DNA of 64,000 bases from Terriglobia bacterium (GTDB lineage: Bacteria > Acidobacteriota > Terriglobia > Terriglobales > Acidobacteriaceae), in NCBI GenBank assembly GCA_021324365.1, contig JAJPJE010000042.1:1-64000 (forward strand). Reading direction: 5' to 3'. Below the pieces are notes generated by a model. It did not search any database. It saw nothing but the letters and a program-made list of their open reading frames with translations, and was not told where the DNA came from. Numbering within the stretch: position 1 is the stretch's first letter; every line of letters begins with the position of its first letter. The position numbers and the translations under genes are program-made. Of the stretch, positions 46,583-55,600 are shown piece after piece.

Positions 46583-47916
46583 CTTCCGATATGAAATCGA
46601 TAGCTTGTTTGGCGCTCTTCGTAAATGTGATTTCTTTGGGTGGGATAGCGCAAACCACTCAAGTGACCGGACTGCCCGCGGGCCAGCAAGCGCCGATGAC
46701 GCTGACGCTACAGGATGCGCTCCATCGCGCGCAACAGAATGAGCCCCAGTTCCGGGCAGCGCTGACTGAGGCGGGGATTGCGCATGAAGACCGTGTCCAG
46801 GCACGCTCTGCCCTGCTACCTACGATTGCGTACAACAATCAGTTCCTCTATACCCAGGGAAATGGCACCCCAACGGCTCGTTACATTGCGAACAATGGCG
46901 TGCATGAATACATATCGCAGGGTGATGCGCACCAGGTTCTGAATTTCGGGTTCGGCCAGCTTGCCGATTACCGGCGGACCGCTGCAATGGAAGCGTTGGC
47001 ACAGGCAAGGGCGGAAATCGCAGCCCGCGGATTGGTCGTTACCGTCACCCAGAGCTACTACGGACTGGTGGTCGCGATGCGCAAATTTGCTAACACGCAG
47101 CGTGCGACCAATGAAGCCCAGCGCTTTCTGGATCTGAGCAAGAAACTTGAGCAAGGCGGAGAGGTGGCGCACTCCGACGTCATTAAAGCGCAGATTCAGT
47201 TCAACGACCAGGACCGTGCATTGCGCGAGGCACAGCGGCAACTGGAGCAGGCAAGGCTCTCGCTCGCGGTGCTTGTTTTTCCGAATTTTACTCAGGATTT
47301 CACCGTGGTTGATGATCTCGAAGCAGCCCCGCCACTCCCATCCCCGTCGGAAATCTCCGCGATGGCAAATCGCAAGAATCCCGACCTTCACGCCGCGATG
47401 GCGACGCTCGCAGCGTCGCGACAGGAGATCTCTGTCGCACGCGGTGAGTACTTTCCAACGCTGACCTTCGATGCGTTTTACGGGATTGACGCAACTCGCT
47501 TCGCGACAAGAGTCGACGGCATTCCTGTTCTTGGCTACGCGGCAGTAGCGACGCTGAATATTCCGATCTGGAATTGGGGCGCAACGCAGGCGCGCGTCAA
47601 ACAGGCGCAGCTTCGTGAAAAACAAGCCCGAGTCGAGCTGAGTGCTACTCAACGGCAGTTGCTGGCAAATTTACAAGGATTCTATTCGGAAGCGCAGACG
47701 GCGCGTGGAGAATTGGATACGCTCCGCAATTCCGCCGACCTCGCGGCTGACAGCTTGCGCCTGACAATATTGCGGTACCAGGGCGGCGAAGCAACAGCCT
47801 TAGAAGTGGTCGACGCGCAGAATACCTTAACCCTGGCTCGCAACAACTACGCCGACGGGGAAGCGCGTTACCGGCTGGCACTCGCGACTCTGCAAACGTT
47901 GACGGGAGCTTTCTGA
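46579..47916 (+). CDS. TolC-family outer-membrane efflux protein
   Basis: 445 aa. Signal peptide (CLALFVNVISLGGIAQ) and two OEP-type repeats with long helices (LTLQDALHRAQQNEPQFRAALTEAGI, VTQSYYGLVVAMRKFANTQ, ARVELSATQRQLLANLQGFYSEAQ, LEVVDAQNTLTLARNNYADGEARY). It forms the outer-membrane duct for the downstream adaptor and pump. GTG 46579 overlaps the kinase stop; ATG 46591 is an alternative. Confidence 0.9.
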   Translation: MTSDMKSIACLALFVNVISLGGIAQTTQVTGLPAGQQAPMTLTLQDALHRAQQNEPQFRAALTEAGIAHEDRVQARSALLPTIAYNNQFLYTQGNGTPTARYIANNGVHEYISQGDAHQVLNFGFGQLADYRRTAAMEALAQARAEIAARGLVVTVTQSYYGLVVAMRKFANTQRATNEAQRFLDLSKKLEQGGEVAHSDVIKAQIQFNDQDRALREAQRQLEQARLSLAVLVFPNFTQDFTVVDDLEAAPPLPSPSEISAMANRKNPDLHAAMATLAASRQEISVARGEYFPTLTFDAFYGIDATRFATRVDGIPVLGYAAVATLNIPIWNWGATQARVKQAQLREKQARVELSATQRQLLANLQGFYSEAQTARGELDTLRNSADLAADSLRLTILRYQGGEATALEVVDAQNTLTLARNNYADGEARYRLALATLQTLTGAF

Positions 47917-49199
47917 TGCGCGTGCGAAGCCTGTCCTCAGCCCTGATGGTATCTACGCTGGCCGCAATGCTCGTGTTTGCCGCGTGTTCCGGGAGCGAGA
48001 AGGAGAAAGAGCCGGTCGTATCGGTGCAGGTCGCGACGGTGCGCCAGGGTGAAATTCAGCACGTGATTCAAACCGACGCCGTGCTGTTTCCCGTTCAACA
48101 AGCTGCCATTACGCCGAAGATCAGCGCTCCGGTGAAGAAGTTTTATGTAAATAGGGGCAGCAAGGTGAAGCAGGGACAGTTGCTCGCCGTTCTGGAAAAT
48201 CGCGATCTTACCGCCGCCGAAATCGACAGCAAGGGAGCCTACGAACAGGCGCAGGCTACATACGAGACCACTACGGCGGCCACCCTGCCGGAAGACATCC
48301 AGAAGGCGGAAGCAGACGTCGTGACCGCGAAGCAGGCTTTCGATGCCGAGGAAAAGCTGTACGAGAGTCGGCAGAATCTGTACAAACAGGGCGCGCTGCC
48401 GCGCAAAGATCTGGATGCTTCGCACGTGTCTTTTACGCAGGCGCAGACGCAGTACGAGATCGCCCAAAAGCACTTGGCGGCACTGCAATCGATCGGGAGG
48501 CAACAGACACTCAAGTCCGCAAAGGGGCAACTCACCAGCGCACAAGGCAAGTACCTGGGAGCTGAAGCGCAACTTGCGTATTCCGAGATCAGGAGTCCGA
48601 TTACGGGTGAGGTAACCGATCGTCCCTTATACCCGGGTGAAATGGCACCGGCAGGCACACCGCTAATCACCGTGATGGATACATCAAAGGTTATCGCCAA
48701 AGCGCATATTCCGCAGGATGAAGCTGCGTTCCTGAAGACCGGCGACCCGGCTACGATGAGTGCTGCCGGATTACAAAAGCCGGTTGCCGCGAAAGTGGTT
48801 CTGGTCAGCCCGGCAACGGATCCGAACAGCACCACAATTGAGATCTGGGTAGAAGCTGCAAATCCGAAAGGTACGTTACGGGCGGGAACGAATGTGCATC
48901 TGTCCATGATCGCGCAGAGTATTTCGAATGCTCTGATCGTGCCGTCGGAGTCGGTGCTGACGAACGAGGGCAAGAACACCGTAATCATCGTCGAGCCCGA
49001 CAATAAAGCTCACCAGCAGGACGTGACTGTCGGCATTCGTAACGGGAACGAAGTTCAGATCACCAGCGGGCTGAAGGCGGGAGAGATCGTGGTGACGAAT
49101 GGAGCCTACGGGTTGCCCGACAACACGCGTGTACAGATCGAGAAACCGGCACCAGCGCCGGGACCGAGCGAGTCCAAGGCCAAGGAAGACGAGACGTAG
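47916..49199 (+). CDS. RND periplasmic adaptor lipoprotein (MFP)
   Basis: 427 aa. Lipobox VFAACSGS with the acylated Cys. Biotinyl-lipoyl-like half-motifs (FYVNRGSKVKQGQLLAVLENRDL; AYSEIRSPITGEVTDRPLYPGEM) bracket a coiled-coil hairpin (about residues 90-215), followed by beta-barrel and membrane-proximal domains (VPSESVLTNEGKNTVIIVE, VTNGAYGLPDNTRVQIE). It bridges the RND pump to TolC. ATG overlaps the upstream stop by 1 bp. Confidence 0.93.
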   Translation: MRVRSLSSALMVSTLAAMLVFAACSGSEKEKEPVVSVQVATVRQGEIQHVIQTDAVLFPVQQAAITPKISAPVKKFYVNRGSKVKQGQLLAVLENRDLTAAEIDSKGAYEQAQATYETTTAATLPEDIQKAEADVVTAKQAFDAEEKLYESRQNLYKQGALPRKDLDASHVSFTQAQTQYEIAQKHLAALQSIGRQQTLKSAKGQLTSAQGKYLGAEAQLAYSEIRSPITGEVTDRPLYPGEMAPAGTPLITVMDTSKVIAKAHIPQDEAAFLKTGDPATMSAAGLQKPVAAKVVLVSPATDPNSTTIEIWVEAANPKGTLRAGTNVHLSMIAQSISNALIVPSESVLTNEGKNTVIIVEPDNKAHQQDVTVGIRNGNEVQITSGLKAGEIVVTNGAYGLPDNTRVQIEKPAPAPGPSESKAKEDET

Positions 49200-49201
49200 C
49201 G

Positions 49202-52200
49202 ATGGCGACGGAGCACCTAGTCGATCAACAACCCAAGGCCGGCGAGCAACCGCCGCGCTACTGGTTTGTCACACATTCGAAGTCGGTTCTGTTTCTTATC
49301 ATTACGATCGCAATCATCGGGGCATACCTGGCTCTAACGCTTCCAGTTTCAGTGTTTCCAGAGACGAATTTTCCGCGTGTGCTGATCGGGGTAGACAACG
49401 GTGTAATGCCGATCGATCAGATGCTGGTTACTGTAACTCGGCCGCTGGAAGAAGCGGTGAACAGCGTGCCAGGGTTGCTGACCGTGCGCTCCACCACAAG
49501 CCGTGGCTCTGCGGAAGTGGACCTGTTCTTTGACTGGCACGTGGACATGTTCCAGACGCTGCAGTATGTGAACGCGGCTGTGGCGCGAGTGCAGTCATCC
49601 TTACCGGCGACCGCAAAGATCACCACCAACCGTCTTACTTTTGCGGCATTTCCCATCATTGGATACAGCCTGACATCGGATTCTGTTCCGCAGACCAAGC
49701 TCTGGGAGATGGCGACGTACGAGCTGAAGCCAAGGTTGAACCGGCTGGATGGTGTGGCGCGGGTAATTGTGCAAGGCGGCCAGGAGCCGGAGTTTCACGT
49801 TGTGCCTGATCCGGCGAAATTGTTGCAGGCAGGCGTGACCGTAACCGACATTCTGAATTCGATTCAGAACACGAATCTGATCGATTCGCCCGGGCTGATG
49901 GAGCAAAATCATCAACTGGTGCTCGGGTTGGTGTCGGGGCAAGTGCGCGATCCCAGCGAGATTGCCAATATCGTGGTGAAGACTACACCTGCAGGAGTTC
50001 CCATTCGCATTGGCGATCTCGGCAGGGTTGAAGACGCGGTAAAACCTGTCTATACGATCGTTACGGCAAACGGCAAGCCGGCGCTGCTGCTAAGCATCGA
50101 TCGGCAGCCGGGCACGAACACTCTTCGGGTTGCAAATGAAGTCCACGACGAAATTCTGAAGCTACGACAATCGTTGCCACCCGGCATTCAGATACAGCCG
50201 TTCTACGATCAGTCGACGATCGTTCAGGAATCAATCAAGAGCGTACGCGATGCGATCCTGATCGGGATCATCCTCGCGTCTCTGATCATGATTCTCTTTC
50301 TGCGCGACTGGAGAACCTCGGTGATCGCAGGCCTGGTAATTCCTGTCACCGTACTGGTCACGTGCCTGGCATTGAAAGCGCTGGGGCAGAGCTTCAACCT
50401 TATGACCCTGGGCGGACTTGCCGCGGCAGTTGGGCTTGTGATCGACGATGCCATCGTTGTTGTCGAAAATATCGTCTTACATCGGGATGCCGGACAGGGG
50501 CGATTCCAGGCAATTCATAGCGCGCTCAAGGAGATCACGGGGCCGCTGATTGGTTCGACGATCACGCCCATTGTAGTGTTTCTGCCGCTGATCTCGATTG
50601 CAGGCGTTACGGGCACTTTCTTTCGTGCGCTGGCTATCACGGTGTCGGTATCGCTGCTGACATCGCTTGCGCTGGCGCTGACCTGGACGCCAAGTCTCAG
50701 CCACTATCTGATTAAGAAGCTGCCGGAAAACGAACAGACTCCAGAAAATCAAAACGACCATCAGAGTGACTACGACAAGCTGCTTGCGGCCGAAGAGAAG
50801 ACCATGGGGGGACGGTTGGGCAAGGTCGTTCGCTTCTACGAGCGATCGCTGCGATTCGCTTTGGAACGTCCAAAATGGTTGGTCTTGGCCGCTCTCATGC
50901 TGATTGTACTTTCATACTTCTGCTATCGCTCGCTCGGCTCCGATCTGCTGCCGGCGATGGATGAAGGCGGTTTCATTGTCGACTACATCATGCCGGCGGG
51001 TAGTTCGCTGGCAGAGACGAACCGCGTGGTCAGCCACATCGTGCAGATGGCGCGTCAGATTCCGGAAGTGGAGAGCACTTCGAGACGCACAGGCCTGCAA
51101 CTGGGGCTGGCAACCGTGACTGAAGCCAACACGGGCGACATATCGGTTAAGCTAAAAGCAAAACGGAGCCGTGGGATCGAAGACATTATGGCAGAGCTTC
51201 GCGCTGAGATCGCGCAGAAAGAGCCAGCAATTGATGTCGAATTTGTCCAAGTCCTGCAGGATATGATCGGCGATTTGACGAATGCGCCGGAACCAATCCA
51301 GATCAAATTGTTCTCGGAAGATCCCGCCCTGCTGCGCACCTGGGCACCTCGCGTTGGGGATACGATTTCGAAGATCCACGGCGTTGTAGACGTGCTGAAT
51401 GGAATCGACAACACTATCAGCGGTACGGCATTTGTGTACCAGGTGAATCCCGCTGTCGCCGCGCGCGCCGGATTCACGCCAGAAGAAGTGTCAACGGATG
51501 CGCAAGCGATTCTCGAGGGCATGCCAGCGACGGTTCCCGTTGTAGTGAACGACCGCGCGTATACGATGCGTGTGCGTTTTCCAGAGCAGAACCGTGCGTC
51601 ACTTTCGGCGATGAATAATACGCTGCTGAACAGCGCCAGCGGCAGAACGGCAACGCTTGGTTCACTGGCTGCGTATACCGAATTGCCAGGACAGACAGAA
51701 ATACGCCGCGAGAATCTCCAGCGTGACGTTGCCGTAACCGCGCGATTGGAGGGCGTGGACCTGGGCAGCGGAATCGCCGCGGTGAAGAAGGCTGTCGATG
51801 GCTTGCATCTGCCATCTTCGATTCGGATCGTCTATGGCGGAACCTATCAAGAACAACAACAATCGTTTCACGATTTGTTGTTTGTTCTCGTTCTTGCAGT
51901 GGTGTTGATATTCATTGTGCTACTGTTCGAATTCCGAAGCTTCGCAGCGCCGACGGCAATTCTTTCTTCCGCGTTGCTGTCGACCAGCGGAGTGTTCCTC
52001 GCATTACTGGTAACCGGCACGGAGTTCAACATCGCGTCATTCATGGGACTGATCATGGTGATCGGCATTGTCGCGAAAAATGGCATTCTGCTGCTCGATG
52101 CCGACCAGCGCTTCCGAAAACTGGGATTTAGCTCGGAAGAGGCGATGATCCAGGCTGGGCGGCGCCGGTTGCGTCCAATCCTGATGACTGCAATGGCGGC

Positions 52201-52354
52201 AGTCGCCGGAATGCTTCCCCTGGCGTTGGCATTGGGGGCGGGATCGCAGATGCTGCAACCATTGGCGATTGCGGTGATCGGCGGAATTACTATCTCGATG
52301 GTGCTGTCACTGATTGTGACACCTGCGGTGCATCACTATATGACGCGCAATTGA
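49202..52354 (+). CDS. RND efflux permease, HAE (multidrug) type
   Basis: 1050 aa, two pseudo-repeats with 12 transmembrane helices. Helix 4 reads GLVIDDAIVVVENIVLH, with the adjacent Asp-Asp proton-relay pair of hydrophobe/amphiphile (HAE) pumps; heavy-metal pumps have a different motif, so metal export is unlikely despite a Cus-like regulator pair. Also seen: PVSVFPETNFPRVLIGV, porter subdomain IKLFSEDPALLRTWAP and GLIMVIGIVAKNGILLLDAD. Final gene of the operon; its 3-prime end overlaps the convergent glycosyltransferase by 65 bp. Confidence 0.94.
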   Translation: MATEHLVDQQPKAGEQPPRYWFVTHSKSVLFLIITIAIIGAYLALTLPVSVFPETNFPRVLIGVDNGVMPIDQMLVTVTRPLEEAVNSVPGLLTVRSTTSRGSAEVDLFFDWHVDMFQTLQYVNAAVARVQSSLPATAKITTNRLTFAAFPIIGYSLTSDSVPQTKLWEMATYELKPRLNRLDGVARVIVQGGQEPEFHVVPDPAKLLQAGVTVTDILNSIQNTNLIDSPGLMEQNHQLVLGLVSGQVRDPSEIANIVVKTTPAGVPIRIGDLGRVEDAVKPVYTIVTANGKPALLLSIDRQPGTNTLRVANEVHDEILKLRQSLPPGIQIQPFYDQSTIVQESIKSVRDAILIGIILASLIMILFLRDWRTSVIAGLVIPVTVLVTCLALKALGQSFNLMTLGGLAAAVGLVIDDAIVVVENIVLHRDAGQGRFQAIHSALKEITGPLIGSTITPIVVFLPLISIAGVTGTFFRALAITVSVSLLTSLALALTWTPSLSHYLIKKLPENEQTPENQNDHQSDYDKLLAAEEKTMGGRLGKVVRFYERSLRFALERPKWLVLAALMLIVLSYFCYRSLGSDLLPAMDEGGFIVDYIMPAGSSLAETNRVVSHIVQMARQIPEVESTSRRTGLQLGLATVTEANTGDISVKLKAKRSRGIEDIMAELRAEIAQKEPAIDVEFVQVLQDMIGDLTNAPEPIQIKLFSEDPALLRTWAPRVGDTISKIHGVVDVLNGIDNTISGTAFVYQVNPAVAARAGFTPEEVSTDAQAILEGMPATVPVVVNDRAYTMRVRFPEQNRASLSAMNNTLLNSASGRTATLGSLAAYTELPGQTEIRRENLQRDVAVTARLEGVDLGSGIAAVKKAVDGLHLPSSIRIVYGGTYQEQQQSFHDLLFVLVLAVVLIFIVLLFEFRSFAAPTAILSSALLSTSGVFLALLVTGTEFNIASFMGLIMVIGIVAKNGILLLDADQRFRKLGFSSEEAMIQAGRRRLRPILMTAMAAVAGMLPLALALGAGSQMLQPLAIAVIGGITISMVLSLIVTPAVHHYMTRN

Positions 52355-53264
52355 AGAAGTACCGCAAACGATCTCGCATGAGTCGAGGCGTATTCAAAAC
52401 GAACCAGGCATCTGCTCGAAGAAGAGTTAGGGTACTACGCGGATCGCGAAACAAACTTCGAATCACATTCCATATCGCATAACGTAAGAAAAACTCCGGC
52501 AGTGAAGTCAGAGGTGCATGCAGCAGATATGTGGCAAGCAGATTCTTTGCCTTATGGAACTGCAGCACGGCATCGGAGCGGCTGAAACCGGCATCTTCAA
52601 GGGTTATTGCCTTTGCGTCCGGGACGATGACTACATTTCGCCCGGCACGGATGACACGCAGACAGAGTTCGATATCTTCGCAATACATGAAGAAGTCGTG
52701 ATGCAAGACTCCGAGTTCTTCAATGGCGGACCGACGCAAAAGCATCATCGCCCCGGTCGCGTAGGTAGCGCAAAACGGACCGAGCGGCACGGCTTCGTTC
52801 GGGGTGTCGCGTCCAATCGCTAGCTGGGAAAAAACGGGCCCAAGGACGACCGAACCTCCAGCACAAATTAGCAAACCCCTCTCATCGTAGTGTGCGCCGG
52901 AGACGATAGCCGCCTGAGGATCGCGCTCGATGTAATCCACCATATGCGCAATTGCATCGGGGGCGGTAACCATGTCGTCCTCCGTTAAATAGATGTATGC
53001 GCCTCTCGACTGGCGAATGCCCTCATTCATTCCGCCGGTGTAGCCGGAGTTCTGCCGCATGGAGATGAAACGTACCTGCGGGAGGGTGGCTACCAGAGCG
53101 CGGATTTCCGGGCTCCGTGGACTCGGATTATCAACGACCAAAATCTCCAATCTCGAGTAGGTCTGTCGAAGTATGGAGGACAGCGCCTGCCCGAGATATT
53201 CCGGCCGGTTGTGGCTTAGGATGACAACGCTGACGAGCGGTTGCGAGTTGGATGGATGGTTCAA
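52290..53264 (-). CDS. Family 2 glycosyltransferase
   Basis: 324 aa. GT-A core: VSVVILSHNRPEYLGQALSSILRQTYSRLEILVVDNPSP, then NSGYTGGMNEGIRQSRGAYIYLTEDDMV, where EDD takes the DxD place. It resembles rhamnosyltransferase-type GT2 enzymes of cell-surface polysaccharides. The start is taken as TTG 53264 because it overlaps the upstream TGA as TTGA; the frame is open back to 53357. Paired with a TylF methyltransferase. Confidence 0.85.
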   Translation of the reverse strand: MNHPSNSQPLVSVVILSHNRPEYLGQALSSILRQTYSRLEILVVDNPSPRSPEIRALVATLPQVRFISMRQNSGYTGGMNEGIRQSRGAYIYLTEDDMVTAPDAIAHMVDYIERDPQAAIVSGAHYDERGLLICAGGSVVLGPVFSQLAIGRDTPNEAVPLGPFCATYATGAMMLLRRSAIEELGVLHHDFFMYCEDIELCLRVIRAGRNVVIVPDAKAITLEDAGFSRSDAVLQFHKAKNLLATYLLHAPLTSLPEFFLRYAIWNVIRSLFRDPRSTLTLLRADAWFVLNTPRLMRDRLRYFFNCASYSDAPQVSQSVTAPSR

Positions 53265-54124
53265 CAACGTTTCCAGAAGACGGCGGAGTGGTCGATGCGA
53301 ATCAGTTCCTCGGTAATGTGGTTTCTGCTGCGGAACTCGTCGACAGCCTGGCGACATCCCGTGAGCGCGTAATCATCGATGATGCAGAAACCTCCGCTCG
53401 CCAGCTTCGGATACAGGTTTTGCAAGGCATCCATGGTCGATCCGTACATGTCGCCATCCAGACGCAACAGGGCAATCCGGTCGATTGGGGCGTTGGGCAA
53501 GGTTTCGTTGAACCAGCCCTTCAGGAAATGCACTCGGTCGTGCAAAAGGCCGTATTTTTCGACATTCGCCTTCACCTCTGCCAGTGGTATTGCGAGGACG
53601 TGATTCAGCATCCAGTGAATGTCGCCGACGTCGGCGGCATTGCGGGCATCGGGTTTGGGTAGTCCCGCAAAGGAATCAGCCATCCAGACGTGGCGAGAGG
53701 CGTCACCAAGCGCGTGTAACACTGCGAGCATGTAGATAGAGGCACCACCGCGCCAGACTCCGGTTTCGATGAGATCGCCCGGAACGCCATTATCGAGGAT
53801 ATCGCGGATGCAGTATTCGATATTGTCGAGGCGCCGTGTGCCGACCATCGTCTCCGCTTCCGCGGGCCAGCGACCGCCTTCTTCGCAGTCGGCGTCATCA
53901 AATGCCACTCTTTCGACAATCTCAAGATTCCATCTGCGGAGCAAAGCAGCCACGAATGTATGGATCATCCAGACGGGACGCGCACGTTTGCCAACTACGA
54001 CCGGCCGCCTTAGTTCGCGATAGCGTTCACCGAAGATCGAGCGCGTGAGGCATCCCTTCATTAGATCCAGGTACAGGCGCGACGCATCGTTCGACTGAGG
54101 AACCCGCAGCGAAAGGCAGGACAT
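53261..54124 (-). CDS. TylF/MycF-type sugar O-methyltransferase
   Basis: 287 aa. Family landmarks: DLIETGVWRGGASIYMLAVLHALGD (SAM motif), VWMADSFAGLPKPDA, HFLKGWFNETLP and the metal-site block ALLRLDGDMYGSTMDALQNLYPKL followed by GGFCIIDDYAL. TylF/MycF enzymes methylate sugar hydroxyls. With the overlapping glycosyltransferase it probably tailors a surface glycan; a macrolide role is not supported because no other such genes are present. Confidence 0.9.
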   Translation of the reverse strand: MSCLSLRVPQSNDASRLYLDLMKGCLTRSIFGERYRELRRPVVVGKRARPVWMIHTFVAALLRRWNLEIVERVAFDDADCEEGGRWPAEAETMVGTRRLDNIEYCIRDILDNGVPGDLIETGVWRGGASIYMLAVLHALGDASRHVWMADSFAGLPKPDARNAADVGDIHWMLNHVLAIPLAEVKANVEKYGLLHDRVHFLKGWFNETLPNAPIDRIALLRLDGDMYGSTMDALQNLYPKLASGGFCIIDDYALTGCRQAVDEFRSRNHITEELIRIDHSAVFWKRC

Positions 54125-54313
54125 GGTGGAATTTTAGGGGAGATGCAGCCGAGCGATTGTTGTCGGTTCAGGTACGTTCGTTCGTTGTCGCAGCATATGA
54201 ACCAAGATAAACATCGGGAGAAGGCCGGATAAGCGCTTGTCCTCTACCTCGGGTGCCCCTACCATCTTCTCCACCGGGGTCCTTCGGCACATTTTTAACG
54301 GAGATGGACAAAG

Positions 54314-55600
54314 ATGCTGGGACGCAATTTGCAGCTTCCTTCGATTCTTCTGTTCGTGATGGCGATCATAAGCTGTGGAGGGGGAGGCGGAGGCTCGTCC
54401 AACTCTAATCCAAGCGGTTCCGGCGGTAGCAGCAGCACAAGCGTCACTTACTCTTTTAGCGGCGGGACGCCTACAGCCGCGGCCGTGCAGATCGGCACAG
54501 GGACGTTTACGTCCGCAACCCTTCAATCCGGCAAACTTGCCCTTTCCATTCCCCAGGGCACGACCACTTACGCCATTGCGTTTGTTTGCCCTCCGACAGC
54601 CGGATTTGGCAATACAGTCACGAGCGAGTACATCATCGAAGCCGCGATCCAGGATGGCACGGCTTTCAGTCTGAACTGTGGTGCAACGCTGACTACGAGT
54701 AACGTCACGGGAAGCGTGGATGCTTCGGCGGTACCTGGCGCTGCAAACGTGCTCATTCGTGGTACTGCCGGATATGGTGGCCAATTGGGCGGGACCACAG
54801 GTACCTTCAACGTGACATTGCCGAACGGAACCAACGATGTGGCGTTTGTCGCAATCGATTCGGCCGTGCAGCCAAATGTGCTCGCCGTGAAGATTCTGAG
54901 GAATCAGACTGCCCCCGGGGCTGTAAACGGCGGCAACGCAGTCGTGTTTTCTTCAGCCGACTTGACGGCGAATCAGTCATTCGCAGTGACCAACATACCA
55001 AGCGGATTTGTCACTCCGCCGGCCGCATCCGTTGAATACTACACAGCTAATGGAACATACATTCTCCTCGACAACAATTCTGCTACCCAGTACCCGGCGG
55101 TTCCAGCAGCTGCTAAACAAAGCGGGGATTTTTACTTATTCGAGGCGAATACCAGCGATACAGCCACTCACAATTCCGCGGTAGGTATTACACAGACCAA
55201 CACTACGGGTGGCAGCGCAACGATCGCTCTTCCGACGCAATGGACGTACTCCGGACCTACTCCGGCCAAATTGCCGACCTTCACCTTCGCCTACTCCGGA
55301 TATTCGGGACTAGCGGATGTGGCGCAGCAAGCGGAAATCGAATGGGCTCCAACGCCGACGACGCTAACGACGATCACGGTAACCGCAACCACGAATGCTC
55401 AGAACGGTGCCACAACCCTGGCTATACCGGACCTAAGTTCAATATCCGGATTTTCCGCGAGCGCTCCCTCGGGAACAAATGTCTATTGGGTGGCTGCCAT
55501 TTATGGTGGGTCGGCCGAGGAATTCAGCTTTTATCCCAATCCGCCTTCCAATGGATCGCTCGCATTCGTGCAGAATCGAGGCAACTACACACAGCCCTAA
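54314..55600 (+). CDS. Putative lipoprotein with Gly/Ser-rich linker
   Basis: 428 aa. N-terminal signal with lipobox-like AIISC followed by a poly-Gly run, then a Ser/Gly linker. The rest is beta-rich, Thr/Ala/Asn-rich, with strands such as KLALSIPQGTTTYAIAFVC and YSGYSGLADVAQQAEIEWAP. I do not recognise a named domain. It is compatible with an outer-membrane or surface lipoprotein. It overlaps the convergent MATE gene by 4 bp. Confidence 0.65.
   Translation: MLGRNLQLPSILLFVMAIISCGGGGGGSSNSNPSGSGGSSSTSVTYSFSGGTPTAAAVQIGTGTFTSATLQSGKLALSIPQGTTTYAIAFVCPPTAGFGNTVTSEYIIEAAIQDGTAFSLNCGATLTTSNVTGSVDASAVPGAANVLIRGTAGYGGQLGGTTGTFNVTLPNGTNDVAFVAIDSAVQPNVLAVKILRNQTAPGAVNGGNAVVFSSADLTANQSFAVTNIPSGFVTPPAASVEYYTANGTYILLDNNSATQYPAVPAAAKQSGDFYLFEANTSDTATHNSAVGITQTNTTGGSATIALPTQWTYSGPTPAKLPTFTFAYSGYSGLADVAQQAEIEWAPTPTTLTTITVTATTNAQNGATTLAIPDLSSISGFSASAPSGTNVYWVAAIYGGSAEEFSFYPNPPSNGSLAFVQNRGNYTQP

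Noticed and set aside
53261-54124. TylF similarity as a sign of a macrolide cluster.
   Set aside because: No polyketide or deoxysugar genes in the window; TylF-like enzymes are common in surface glycan loci.
54134-54784. A 216-aa minus-strand ORF overlapping the lipoprotein start.
   Set aside because: Arg-rich shadow of a better-supported gene with a signal peptide and lipobox.
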